Origin: UBA11524 sp963590165
Lineage (GTDB): Bacteria > Bacillota > Clostridia > Christensenellales > Aristaeellaceae
Assembly (NCBI GenBank): GCA_963590165.1
Contig: CAVANO010000014.1
Location: 1 to 55,773 of the forward strand
DNA length: 55,773 bases
Direction of reading: 5' to 3'
How positions within the stretch are numbered: position 1 is the stretch's first letter; every line of letters begins with the position of its first letter. Shown piece by piece: positions 1 to 7,702 of this stretch. Under the pieces are notes generated by a model. It ran no database searches. It had not been told where the DNA came from and saw nothing but the letters and a program-made list of their open reading frames with translations. The position numbers and the translations under genes were made by a program.

Positions 1-72
1 GAATCGCTAATTGTTTACTTAAAATGACAGTGTCCAGAAAACCGGGTACATATCATAGAGGCAGCTCCTTTA

Positions 73-861
73 TTATGCATTTAAGACCGAGCGCAGGAAT
101 GCCTTTGTGCGCTGCTGCTGCGGATTTTCAAAGACCTGCACGGGCGTGCCTTCTTCGATGATGTAGCCGTCCGCCATGAACAGCACGCGGTTGCAGACTT
201 CCTTGGCGAAGCCCATCTCGTGGGTCACGCAAAGCATCGTCATGCCCTCGGATGCCAAGTCCTTCATGACATTCAGCACCTCGCCGACCAGCTCAGGGTC
301 AAGCGCGGAGGTCGGTTCATCGAAGAGCATGATTTCCGGCTTCATCGCCAGCGCGCGCGCAATTGCCACACGCTGCTGCTGTCCGCCGGAAAGGCGGTTC
401 GGGTACTCCTCCGCCTTGCTCTTGAGCCCGACGCGGTCAAGCAGCACAAGCGCCTCCTCGCGCACCTTGTCCGGTTCCTCATGTTTGACAATCACCGGCG
501 ACATCATCACGTTTTCCAGCACCGTCTTATGCGGAAAAAGGTTGAAGCGCTGGAAGCACATGCCCATCTCCAGCAGGAGCTGCTGCTGAAGGCGCTTGTC
601 GATGCGCTCGACCGTGCGGTCGTGTTCGCGGTGGAGCAGCAGATGTCCCTTGATGAAGATTTTGCCGCCCGTGATGGTTTCCAACTGATTCAGCGAGCGA
701 AGATACGTTGATTTGCCTGCGCCGGACGGCCCGATCAGGCAGATGACCTCGCCCTTTCTGACCTGCAGGTTGATGTCCTTGAGCACTTCGAGCTTTCCGT
801 AGCTCTTCGATACGTGCTGCGTTTCCAGCATCAGCACGTCCTGCGGCAATGCGCCATTCAT
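73..861 (-). CDS. Polar amino-acid ABC transporter, ATP-binding subunit
   Basis: This is the ATPase of a glutamine/arginine-type amino-acid importer and acts on the cytoplasmic face with the permease just upstream. The 262-residue product has Walker A (GPSGAGKS, about 44-51), the signature LSGGQ (157-161), Walker B ending in DEP (181-183) and the switch His (214). It carries an insertion of about 20 charged residues (roughly 72-97) after the first strands, so it is longer than the usual 240-250. The ATG at 861 is preferred to the GTG at 864 because the GGGGG ribosome site then sits 7 bases away. That site overlaps the permease stop, so the two are probably translated together. Substrate cannot be read from the sequence. 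Confidence 0.92.
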   Translation of the reverse strand: MNGALPQDVLMLETQHVSKSYGKLEVLKDINLQVRKGEVICLIGPSGAGKSTYLRSLNQLETITGGKIFIKGHLLLHREHDRTVERIDKRLQQQLLLEMGMCFQRFNLFPHKTVLENVMMSPVIVKHEEPDKVREEALVLLDRVGLKSKAEEYPNRLSGGQQQRVAIARALAMKPEIMLFDEPTSALDPELVGEVLNVMKDLASEGMTMLCVTHEMGFAKEVCNRVLFMADGYIIEEGTPVQVFENPQQQRTKAFLRSVLNA

Positions 862-873
862 CACAGCACCCCC

Positions 874-1920
874 TTATTCGTACAGCGAGAACCGCTTCTC
901 GACCTTGTTGAAGATGAACGTGAACAGCGCCGTGATAATCAGATAGATAATCAGCGCAGGGATAAAGACGAGGTTCGAGCCCTCGCTCGTGCGGATGTTG
1001 TTGGAAATCGTGGTGATATCCTGCAGAGAAATGGCAAAGACGATGGACGCGTCTTTCAGAATCATCACGAATTCGTTGCAGACCGGCGGAATCATGCGCC
1101 GGATGGACTGCGGGATGATGATGTGCGCCATGGTCTGCCGGTAATTCATGCCGAGTGCCTTTGCCGCCTCGTGCTGACCCTTGTCGATGGACTGAATCGC
1201 CGCACGGACAATTTCTGCGCAGTACGCGCCGGAATTCAGGCTGAACGTGATGCACGATGCGAGAAAAGAACCCAGATACGTCGCATCCGTCCCGTAAGCG
1301 GAGAACAGCCCTGTCCATGAAAAGTCGAACAGCTTCGGCATCGTGAAGTACACGACGAAGAGCTGAATCAGCAGCGGTGTGCCGCGGAAGAAGAAGATAT
1401 AGCCGCTGCAGAGCTTGCTCAGGGGCTTGAATCGGCTGATTTTGCCCAATGCGAGGAGCGTACCGAGGATGATGCCGAAAAAGACCGTGATGGTCGTCAG
1501 CAGAATCGTGAGCTTTGCGCCGTACATCAGGTTTCTGCCGCCGCCGAGCATGCGGTACGTGTAGTTAATCATCTGCCCGACAATTTCCATTGCGCCGTCG
1601 TTGGCAGGGATGATTTGATTGCAGAAACCGACGTAGCTTTCCGACACTGCCGTTTTGCCGCTGCTGGAAATGGAGAGATAGCTGACGCAGAACAGCGGAT
1701 TGTACGTGATTGTCAGGCGCTTGCGGGTATTCTGCGCGTCCTCCGCGAGCTTTTCCTGCATTTCCTGCGAGGTGCATGCCAGCATCTCCTCGCGTGTGGG
1801 CATCATGGTCGAAAGGATGCCGATGACGATGACCGCCAGCAGCACAATGCAGACGGTGATTTTCGTCTTCCGCTGCCATTCCTTTACCCGAAACAGCTTC
1901 AGGGGCTTCTTATTCTTCAT
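874..1920 (-). CDS. Polar amino-acid ABC transporter, permease
   Basis: This is the membrane channel subunit of the importer. The product has 348 residues from the ATG at 1920, which follows an AAAGGAA ribosome site. An upstream in-frame ATG at 1962 has no such site. An N-terminal membrane segment (about 12-37) and an outside loop of roughly 80 residues precede the usual His/Glu/Gln permease domain. The EAA loop that contacts the ATPase is visible as EAAKALGMNYRQTM. Most members of this family have about 220 residues, so the N-terminal third is an extension. The gene lies between the binding-protein gene and the ATPase gene, separated from the former by a terminator-like hairpin. Confidence 0.9.
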   Translation of the reverse strand: MKNKKPLKLFRVKEWQRKTKITVCIVLLAVIVIGILSTMMPTREEMLACTSQEMQEKLAEDAQNTRKRLTITYNPLFCVSYLSISSSGKTAVSESYVGFCNQIIPANDGAMEIVGQMINYTYRMLGGGRNLMYGAKLTILLTTITVFFGIILGTLLALGKISRFKPLSKLCSGYIFFFRGTPLLIQLFVVYFTMPKLFDFSWTGLFSAYGTDATYLGSFLASCITFSLNSGAYCAEIVRAAIQSIDKGQHEAAKALGMNYRQTMAHIIIPQSIRRMIPPVCNEFVMILKDASIVFAISLQDITTISNNIRTSEGSNLVFIPALIIYLIITALFTFIFNKVEKRFSLYE

Positions 1921-1960
1921 GGCAATTCCTTTCCCAGTGTGCCTGTGCCTTCCAATACGC

Positions 1961-2007
1961 AAAAAACCGCCGCCTGCCGGAATGCATTGACACCCCGGCA
2001 GGTGCGG
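1961..2007 (-). terminator. Intra-operon terminator between binding protein and permease genes
   Basis: Read on the minus strand, CCGC-A-CCTGCCGG pairs with CCGGCAGG-CG-GCGG across a loop of about 14 bases and is followed by six T (complement of 1961-1966). It lies 54 bases downstream of the binding-protein stop. A partial terminator here would give more binding protein than permease, a common arrangement in such importers (inference). Confidence 0.75.
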
Positions 2008-2060
2008 ATGATGGATTCCTGTTTCGCGGCAAACTCACCGCGTCTGTAGCTTGCGGAAGA

Positions 2061-2858
2061 TTATTCTTCTTCCTCTGCGCCGAACCAATAGGCAAAGGTC
2101 TCGTCGAGCACGCCTTCCTCTTCCAGCTCGGTCATCGCCTGATTGATGGCCGTCTGCAGTGCAGTCGCATCCAGACCCATCGCGATGGCGAACTGCTCCG
2201 GCTCGCTCTCGTCATAGTACACAATCTTGTAAAGTTCCGGATGCTGCGCCACGTAGTTTTCCGCAACGCTGCTGTCCACGACAACCGCCTGAATTTCGCC
2301 GTTCGTCAGCTGCGTGAAGCAGTTGTTCAGCTTGTCGTTCGCAACGACGGTGATGTTGATGGTTTCGGTGGATTCATAGTCGCCCATAACGATATCCGCC
2401 GTCGTGCCCTTCTGCACGCCGATGACATAGCCGTCAAGGTCCATCAGGGATGTGATTTCGACGTCCTTGTCAGCCGGCACGACAACCGCCTGATAGTTGG
2501 TGATGTAGGGCAGCGAGAAGAGCATGTTCTCCTGACGCTCAGCGGTGATGGTAACAGCGGAGCAAACCACGTCGTAGTTCACGCCGATGCCGTCAAAGAT
2601 GCCGTCAAAGGACGTCGTCACGACCTGCAGCTGCAGACCGAGCTTCTCGGCGACTGCCGCCATAATGTCCATGTCCAGACCGACAATCGTTTCACCGTCA
2701 TCCGCGACCATCTCGAACGGCGGATAACCGGCCTCACAGCCAACGGTCAGCACGCCCGGATACAGCGTGGTGAATTCCTCAGTCGTTGCGGCTTCCTCGG
2801 CGAACACGCAGCTCACCATCATCAGCAGTGCAAAGGCAAGACAAAGCAGCTTTTTCAT
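2061..2858 (-). CDS. Polar amino-acid ABC transporter, substrate-binding protein
   Basis: This is an extracellular solute-binding protein of family 3 (SBP_bac_3) with 265 residues. The start at 2858 follows a full AGGAGG site. The N-terminus is a signal peptide (MKKLLCLAFALLMMVSC). Processing could be by signal peptidase I after VFA, or at the Cys as a lipoprotein, although the residue at -3 is Met and fits the lipobox poorly. The mature part shows the family pattern VGCEAGYPPFE near the N-terminus, GLDMDIMAAVAEKLG after it, and the lobe-crossing VGVQKGT-like stretch (here YVIGVQKGTTADIV). It is the first gene of the importer operon, behind a consensus promoter. The ligand is unknown. Confidence 0.92.
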   Translation of the reverse strand: MKKLLCLAFALLMMVSCVFAEEAATTEEFTTLYPGVLTVGCEAGYPPFEMVADDGETIVGLDMDIMAAVAEKLGLQLQVVTTSFDGIFDGIGVNYDVVCSAVTITAERQENMLFSLPYITNYQAVVVPADKDVEITSLMDLDGYVIGVQKGTTADIVMGDYESTETINITVVANDKLNNCFTQLTNGEIQAVVVDSSVAENYVAQHPELYKIVYYDESEPEQFAIAMGLDATALQTAINQAMTELEEEGVLDETFAYWFGAEEEE

Positions 2859-2918
2859 TTTCTTTATCCTCCTGATTATTGTTCTTTTTACGCCTCGATT
2901 TTCTCGGCGAACATGCAT

Positions 2919-2947
2919 AGTATAGCGCAGTTTTCTACCGTTGTCAA
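2919..2947 (-). promoter_or_regulatory. Sigma-A promoter of the amino-acid importer operon
   Basis: On the minus strand TTGACA (complement of 2942-2947) and TATACT (complement of 2919-2924) are separated by 17 bases. It lies 61 bases upstream of the binding-protein start. Confidence 0.85.
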
Positions 2948-2955
2948 TGCATATT

Positions 2956-2974
2956 CATACATTTTTAATGTATG
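2956..2974. promoter_or_regulatory. Palindrome upstream of the importer promoter, possible operator
   Basis: CATACATT-TTT-AATGTATG is a perfect 8-base inverted repeat located 8 bases upstream of the -35 box and 10 bases past the end of the EamA gene. Its AT-rich form resembles arginine-box-type operators, but no consensus match is claimed. It has no T-run and so is not a convincing terminator. Confidence 0.45.
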
Positions 2975-2984
2975 ACGCACAATT

Positions 2985-3878
2985 TTATTTAGCTTCCGCT
3001 CCGGCAGGCTGATTGGATTGCTTCACCGCCGTTTCGCTCAGCACGACCGCGATGAAAATCACCGCGAAGCCCAGCCCCATGCGGCTTGTCATCGTTTCTC
3101 CCAGCAGCAGCACGCCGAAGAGCGCACCGAAGACCGATTCGAGGCTCATCAGCAGCGACGCGTGCGAGGACGGTGCATATTTCTGCGCGATGTTCTGACA
3201 GGAGGAGGCAAGCGCCGTCGACACCACCCCTGCATACAGCACGCCGCCAATGGACGAAAGGTTCCAGACAATCTCGGCATCACGCTCCATCAAGAGCGAC
3301 CAAATCAGACCGGTCAGTGCGGCAAAGGCGAATTCCAGCACAATCAGCGCATAAGTATCCATCCGCTGATTGCACCGTTCCACCGCGATAATCTGCCCTG
3401 CATACAGGATGCCGCACAGAATCGTCAGATAGTCGCCGAGGTTAAGCCCGCCGCTCTGCTCATCCAGCGACAGGATGCCGATGCCCAGCAGCATTAATGC
3501 CGCCGCGATGTACCGCCGGAGCGTCAGCTTTTCATGGAACAGCACCGCGCAGCCGAACGGCACCAGCAGCACGTAAATCGTCGTCAGGAAAGCATTCTTC
3601 CCGGCAGTCGTGTACGACAGCCCGACTGTCTGCGCAATATACGCCAGTCCGGTCAGCACGCCGACAAGCAACCCCATCAGCAGTTCGCGTTTCGTCAGGT
3701 GCCGCAGATGCCGATGGAAAACCGCAGCCGCCAGCACTGCCGCAATCCCGAAGCGCAGCGCGATAATCAGTCCGGACGGCAGCGAGTCCAGCGTGTTTTT
3801 GACGACCACGAAGCCCGTTCCCCAGATGATGGCCGTCACCAGCAGCATTCCGTCGGCAATCCATTGCTTTTTGTTCAT
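2985..3878 (-). CDS. EamA/DMT-family transporter
   Basis: This is a membrane transporter of the drug/metabolite superfamily with 297 residues. Ten hydrophobic segments form two EamA repeats, and the N-terminal segment contains the family pattern LLVTAIIWGTGFVVVK. The start at 3878 follows GGAGG with 7 bases between. A much longer in-frame extension to 4310 is antisense to mscL and is not coding. The gene reads away from mscL, and the two starts are about 90 bp apart. Substrates in this family range from amino acids to nucleosides and cannot be told from the sequence. Confidence 0.88.
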   Translation of the reverse strand: MNKKQWIADGMLLVTAIIWGTGFVVVKNTLDSLPSGLIIALRFGIAAVLAAAVFHRHLRHLTKRELLMGLLVGVLTGLAYIAQTVGLSYTTAGKNAFLTTIYVLLVPFGCAVLFHEKLTLRRYIAAALMLLGIGILSLDEQSGGLNLGDYLTILCGILYAGQIIAVERCNQRMDTYALIVLEFAFAALTGLIWSLLMERDAEIVWNLSSIGGVLYAGVVSTALASSCQNIAQKYAPSSHASLLMSLESVFGALFGVLLLGETMTSRMGLGFAVIFIAVVLSETAVKQSNQPAGAEAK

Positions 3879-3908
3879 CCTGCAGCCTCCTGAATTTGTT
3901 CCGGGTGC

Positions 3909-3937
3909 TTGCATCGTCCCGATGCACGTGATATACT
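3909..3937 (+). promoter_or_regulatory. Promoter of mscL
   Basis: TTGCAT (3909-3914) and TATACT (3932-3937) with a 17-base spacer lie 32 bases before the mscL start. Confidence 0.7.
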
Positions 3938-3969
3938 GTACTTGAATCCATTTTGAGGAGGGATTTCCA

Positions 3970-4398
3970 TTGAAAAATTTCTTGAAAAAATTCATTGAAG
4001 AATTCAAAAAGTTCGCCCTGCGCGGCAACGTGATGGACATGGCAGTCGGCGTCATCGTCGGCGGTGCGTTCACCGGCATCGTGACCTCGCTGACGACGAA
4101 TTTCATCAATCCGCTGCTGTCGCTGATTTTGACCGGCGCGCCCGGCAACATCGCTGACGGCACCGAGTTTACCTTCGGTGCGGCGTTCTCCGCCTTCCTG
4201 ACGACGGTGGTGAATTTCTTCATCACGGCGTTCGTGCTGTTCGTGCTGCTCAAGGCAATCAACGCCCTGCTCTCGCTCGGCAAGAAGCCTGAAGCGCCTG
4301 CCGCGCCCACGACGAAGAAGTGCCCCTACTGCCTCAGCGAGATTCCGATTAAGGCGACCCGCTGCGCTCACTGCACCAGCGAACTTCCGAAAGAATAA
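3970..4398 (+). CDS. mscL: Large-conductance mechanosensitive channel MscL with C-terminal zinc ribbon
   Basis: This channel opens on membrane tension to release solutes during osmotic downshift. The 142-residue product has the N-terminal amphipathic helix and TM1 (about 21-50, with the glycine-rich VGVIVGGAFTGIV) and TM2 (about 74-100). Instead of the usual C-terminal helix bundle alone it ends in a treble CxxC ribbon with cysteines at 118, 121, 132 and 135 (CPYC...CAHC). The start is TTG at 3970, fixed by a strong GAGGAGGG site 8 bases upstream. A 17-bp tandem repeat begins one base after the stop codon. Confidence 0.93.
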   Translation: MKNFLKKFIEEFKKFALRGNVMDMAVGVIVGGAFTGIVTSLTTNFINPLLSLILTGAPGNIADGTEFTFGAAFSAFLTTVVNFFITAFVLFVLLKAINALLSLGKKPEAPAAPTTKKCPYCLSEIPIKATRCAHCTSELPKE

Positions 4399-4399
4399 C

Positions 4400-4501
4400 A
4401 GACTTCGTCTGACCTTAAACTTCGTCTGTCCTCAGACTTCGTCTGTTTTTAAACTTCGTCTGCTTTCAGACTTCGTCTGTCCTCAGACTTCGTCTGTTTT
4501 C
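4400..4501 (+). repeat. Tandem array, six 17-bp units with core ACTTCGTCTG
   Basis: Six units of exactly 17 bases start one base after the mscL stop. Each unit keeps ACTTCGTCTG, and the other seven bases vary. In four of the six units the core is CAGAC-TTC-GTCTG, a 5-bp stem with a TTC loop (GAA loop on the other strand). The last unit is followed by TTTTC. Function is unknown; weak serial terminators are possible. Confidence 0.85.
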
Positions 4502-4535
4502 GCCTCTTCAGACACAAAACTTCACTGCAATCAAA

Positions 4536-4579
4536 CTCCCTTTATGATCGGATTATTTCCGGTGATAAGGGGATTTTTT
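4536..4579 (+). terminator. Terminator-like hairpin downstream of mscL
   Basis: CCCTT...TCGGA pairs imperfectly with TCCGG...AAGGGG and is followed by six T (4574-4579). Confidence 0.45.
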
Positions 4580-4594
4580 ACTTTATGAAAGATT

Positions 4595-4652
4595 TCGCGT
4601 CTGCGGACGCGACCAGAGGGCTTTGCGATCGCCCTCTGGACTGCTTCGCAGT
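4595..4652. repeat. Cluster of three adjacent hairpins of dispersed repeat types
   Basis: TCGCGTC-TGCG-GACGCGA (4595-4612) is followed by CCAGAGGGC-TTTGCGATC-GCCCTCTGG (4613-4639, perfect 9-bp stem) and ACTGC-TTC-GCAGT (4640-4652). The second has the same 9-base loop as hairpins at 19172 and 35479. The first recurs in inverse orientation at 17351, next to another hairpin of the set. Confidence 0.8.
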
Positions 4653-4898
4653 GCACTTTTTCATAATAGAATTGAAAAGCCACTTCTTTATATGATTAGT
4701 CCAACCTCAACCATGAAAAAATATGCGGTACCGAAGGGGTGAGAATGAAATCAGGTAAAGCCTGTGATCGCACAAATTAAGCGTAAAAAAGTGCACCACC
4801 ATAGAAGTCGCCAAAACAGACGAAGTCCGGAAAAACCACGAGCGGCGCACCCGATCGCATCGAGCAACGCCGCCCATGTTATGCCGCAGCCCTGCGGC

Positions 4899-6506
4899 TT
4901 ATTCTCCCTGATGCTTCAGCGCCGCACCGATAAAATCGCGGAACAGCGGATGCGGACGGTTCGGACGGCTCTTCAGCTCCGGATGGAACTGCACCGCCAC
5001 GTACCACGGATGATCCTCAATCTCCACAATCTCAACCAGATTGCGGTCGGGATTGCGGCCGGCGACGGTCATGCCGCCTTCCTCAAAGCGGGTCAGGTAT
5101 TCGTTGTTGAATTCATAGCGATGGCGATGGCGCTCCCAGATTTCATCCTCACCATAAGCGCGGTGGCTGAACGTGTCGGGTTTGAGCGCGCAGCGGTACT
5201 TGCCCAGGCGCATGGTGTGACCGAGCATGTCCAGATTCTGATCCGCCATCAGGTCAATAACCGGATAAAGCGTGTTGGGGTCGAGCTCCGTCGAGCTTGC
5301 GCCGCGCAGATTCAGCACATTGCGGGCGAATTCAATCACCGCCATCTGCATGCCGAGGCAGATGCCGAGGAACGGAATCTTGTGCTCACGCGCATACTGA
5401 ATCGCGACCATCTTGCCTTCAAGACCGCGCTGGCCGAAGCCGCCGGGCACGAGCACGCCATGGCAGCCTTCGAGCGCCTCCGCGACATTCTCCTGCGTCA
5501 GATCCGCCGACTGCACCCACTTAATGTGCACCTTCGCCTGATGCGCGATGCCGCCGTGCGTCAGTGCCTCAACAATCGACAGATACGCATCGGGCAGCTC
5601 AACATACTTGCCGACCAGCGCAATGGTCGTTTCACGCGTCGGATGGAGCTGGCGCTCAACCATGTTCTCCCATTCGGTCAGGTCGCAGGTAAGACCGGTC
5701 AGTCCGAGCAGCTGGCAGACCTTTTCATCGAGACCTTCGCGGTGGAGCATCAGCGGCACCTCGTAAATCGAGCGTGCGTTGAGGTTCTGGAACACGCGAT
5801 CCGCCGGCAGATTGCAGAACAGGCCGATCTTCGCGCGAACCTCCGCGGGCACCTCATGCTCACAGCGGCAGACAAGGATGTCCGGGCTGATGCCGATGCC
5901 GCCCAGCTCCTTGACGGAATGCTGCGTAGGCTTCGTCTTCAGCTCGCCCGCCGCCTTCAGGAAGGGAATCAGCGTCACATGGATATACAGGCTGTTCTCG
6001 AAGCCGACCTCCGCGCGCATCTGGCGGATGGCTTCCAGGAACGGCTGGCTCTCGATGTCGCCAACCGTGCCGCCGATTTCGGTGATGACCACATCCGGCG
6101 CGTTCTCCTGCTTGGAAACGAGGAGGATATTGCGCTTGATTTCGTCGGTGATGTGCGGAATAACCTGAATCGTCGCGCCGAGGTAACCGCCCTGGCGTTC
6201 GCGGTCGATGACGGTCTTATAGACGCGGCCGGACGTCACGTTCGCCGCCTGCGTCAGGGATTCATCGATAAAGCGCTCGTAATGCCCCAGATCGAGGTCA
6301 GTCTCCGCGCCGTCATCCGTCACGAACACCTCACCATGCTGGTAAGGGCTCATCGTGCCGGGGTCGACATTGATATAGGGGTCAAATTTCTGTATGGAAA
6401 CCCGCAGACCGCGGCACTTCAGCAGCCGTCCCAGAGAAGCTGCCGTAATGCCCTTGCCAAGCGAGGAAACAACACCGCCGGTAACAAAAATAAATTTTGT
6501 GCTCAT
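4899..6506 (-). CDS. pyrG: CTP synthase
   Basis: This enzyme makes CTP from UTP with ATP and glutamine, the last step of pyrimidine nucleotide synthesis. The 535-residue length is typical. The N-terminal synthase domain begins KFIFVTGGVVSSLGKG (nucleotide loop) and contains the metal/UTP segment FDPYINVDPGTMSP. The C-terminal class I glutaminase domain has the nucleophile in GICLGMQM and the His/Glu pair in FHPEL. The start at 6506 is fixed by GGGAGGG upstream; an in-frame ORF reaching 6602 is not needed. The gene stands alone, with its own promoter carrying a palindrome over the -10 region. Confidence 0.97.
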   Translation of the reverse strand: MSTKFIFVTGGVVSSLGKGITAASLGRLLKCRGLRVSIQKFDPYINVDPGTMSPYQHGEVFVTDDGAETDLDLGHYERFIDESLTQAANVTSGRVYKTVIDRERQGGYLGATIQVIPHITDEIKRNILLVSKQENAPDVVITEIGGTVGDIESQPFLEAIRQMRAEVGFENSLYIHVTLIPFLKAAGELKTKPTQHSVKELGGIGISPDILVCRCEHEVPAEVRAKIGLFCNLPADRVFQNLNARSIYEVPLMLHREGLDEKVCQLLGLTGLTCDLTEWENMVERQLHPTRETTIALVGKYVELPDAYLSIVEALTHGGIAHQAKVHIKWVQSADLTQENVAEALEGCHGVLVPGGFGQRGLEGKMVAIQYAREHKIPFLGICLGMQMAVIEFARNVLNLRGASSTELDPNTLYPVIDLMADQNLDMLGHTMRLGKYRCALKPDTFSHRAYGEDEIWERHRHRYEFNNEYLTRFEEGGMTVAGRNPDRNLVEIVEIEDHPWYVAVQFHPELKSRPNRPHPLFRDFIGAALKHQGE

Positions 6507-6532
6507 TGCCCAACCCTCCCGTTGCTCTAAAC

Positions 6533-6574
6533 ACAATGACACTTCATTGTATCTATTTTGGTGCCTTTCGTCAA
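6533..6574 (-). promoter_or_regulatory. pyrG promoter with overlapping 18-base palindrome
   Basis: TTGACG (complement of 6569-6574) and TACAAT (complement of 6546-6551) are 17 bases apart. A perfect inverted repeat, ACAATGA-CACT-TCATTGT (6533-6550), covers most of the -10 box and the start of the transcript. It could bind a regulator or fold at the 5' end of the mRNA; which is not decidable here. Confidence 0.75.
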
Positions 6575-6803
6575 GGGGCGTTTTGGATTTATTTCGTACC
6601 ATTATGGCGGAGTCAGCCTGAATACAGACTTCGTCTGTTTTCTTTGACCCCCTTCGCTGCCATGCGCGGTCTCATTTTCATGGTTAGACTTCAGCAAATT
6701 GTCAGTGGCTATAGAACATCCGAAGGAACAAATGCGGACGAAGAGTTAAAAACGGACGAAGAAGAAAAACGGACGAAGAATAAAAGCGGACGAAGTCCGT
6801 GCC
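6575..6803. other. Intergenic stretch between divergent pyrG and glycosyltransferase operon
   Basis: No gene is seen. There is a single CAGAC-TTC-GTCTG-TTTT element (6625-6641), a decayed copy of the 104-bp repeat (about 6650-6725, with CATTTTCATGGTTAGA and GGCTATAGAACA still recognisable), and the GGACGAAG array at 6736-6799. Confidence 0.6.
6736..6799 (+). repeat. Tandem GGACGAAG array ending in a full palindrome before a promoter
   Basis: Units of 18, 17 and 17 bases begin with GGACGAAG and end in A-rich sequence. The fourth, terminal unit is GGACGAAGTCCG, which with the preceding C makes CGGAC-GAA-GTCCG. The -35 box of the next promoter starts 4 bases later (6804). Confidence 0.85.
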
Positions 6804-6832
6804 TTGACACATACCCTGCGTTTTGATATAAT
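6804..6832 (+). promoter_or_regulatory. Consensus promoter of the glycosyltransferase-thrE-rlmH-RNase operon
   Basis: TTGACA (6804-6809), a 17-base spacer and TATAAT (6827-6832) form an exact consensus promoter 45 bases before the first start. Confidence 0.93.
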
Positions 6833-6877
6833 TCCCCTGAAACATAGCCATATACAGCAGAAACGGAGGTGCACAGC

Positions 6878-7699
6878 ATGAAGCAGAATCCGCTTGTCAG
6901 CGTGATTATTCCCGTCTGGAACGGTGAGCATTACCTCGATGAATGCCTGAGCAGCGTTCTCGCACAGACGATGACGGATTTTGAGGTCGTTGTCGTCGAT
7001 GACGGCAGCCGCGACCGCACATGGGATAAACTGACCGCATGGCAGAAACGCGATGACCGCATTCATATCTACCATCAGCCGAATGCTGGTGTTTCCAACG
7101 CACGCAATGCCGCCATGACCCATGCAACCGGCAAATTCTACCGCTTTGTGGATGCAGATGACCATCTGCCGGAGGATTCGCTGGCGCATCTCGTTTCGCA
7201 GATGGAAGAGAACGGCAGTGATCTGGTGATTGCCGCCTATACTGAGGTGCTGGGCAATATCCGCACCGTGCGCGACCTCGGCAAATGCTGCGAAACGGTC
7301 GATAACGCAGAATATTTGAAGCGCCTTGAGCGGCTGAGCAACAGCTTCTATTACGGCGTGCTGTGGAATAAGCTCTTCCGCGGCGACATCATCCGCGACC
7401 ATGCACTGACCTTCACTGCCGGGCTTGACTGGGGTGAGGACTTCGTGTTCGTCATGCACTATCTGCAGTTCGCCGAGCGCATTACCTACACGACCGAACC
7501 GGTCTATGACTACATCCGCAACATTAAGGGTGCTGTCATGCGGCAGACGCTTAACTGCATCATTCACCCGATTGTGTCCATCGGCGCACGGCTGACGGTC
7601 TACCGCTCGTATGTGGCGCTCTATCAGGCGCGCGGACTTTACCGGCAGTATCGTCACGTGCTGTGGCAGTATCTGTTCAGATTCACTTTGAGAAATTGA
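6878..7699 (+). CDS. Glycosyltransferase family 2
   Basis: This is a GT-A-fold sugar transferase of 273 residues, predicted to move a sugar from a nucleotide donor to an unknown acceptor. The N-terminus has the GT2 pattern VSVIIPVWNGEHYLDECL, then VVVDDGSRDRT and the metal-binding DxD (VDADD, about residues 91-95). There is no membrane segment. The start at 6878 follows GGAGG with 8 bases between; the in-frame GTG at 6869 overlaps that site. It is the first gene of a five-gene operon, three bases before the next start. Why it travels with an exporter and rlmH is unclear. Confidence 0.88.
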   Translation: MKQNPLVSVIIPVWNGEHYLDECLSSVLAQTMTDFEVVVVDDGSRDRTWDKLTAWQKRDDRIHIYHQPNAGVSNARNAAMTHATGKFYRFVDADDHLPEDSLAHLVSQMEENGSDLVIAAYTEVLGNIRTVRDLGKCCETVDNAEYLKRLERLSNSFYYGVLWNKLFRGDIIRDHALTFTAGLDWGEDFVFVMHYLQFAERITYTTEPVYDYIRNIKGAVMRQTLNCIIHPIVSIGARLTVYRSYVALYQARGLYRQYRHVLWQYLFRFTLRN

Positions 7700-7702
7700 T
7701 TT

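Larger units (their letters stand above)
4399..4898. other. 500-bp intergenic block of repeats and hairpins between mscL and pyrG
   Basis: No gene is seen here. In order it holds a 17-bp tandem array (4400-4501), an imperfect terminator-like hairpin (4536-4579), a cluster of three hairpins (4595-4652), and a decayed copy of the 104-bp repeat (about 4684-4760, recognisable by CCAACC...CATGAAA...CCGAAGGGGT). It continues with a single minus-strand CCGGACTTCGTCTG-TTTT element (about 4808-4821) and a 7-bp hairpin (4883-4898) directly after the pyrG stop. Confidence 0.7.

Noticed and set aside
2985..4310. 441-codon version of the EamA transporter
   Set aside because: The extra 144 codons are antisense to mscL. 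The ATG at 3878 has a proper GGAGG site and begins the first membrane segment.
4400..4501. Possible CRISPR array
   Set aside because: Units are 17 bp with 7-base variable parts. There are no spacers of 26-40 bp and no cas genes in the window.
4613..4639. Cyanobacterial-type HIP1 octamer (GCGATCGC) as a genome signature
   Set aside because: The octamer is seen only inside the three constant-loop hairpins noted here, so it is better explained as part of that element.
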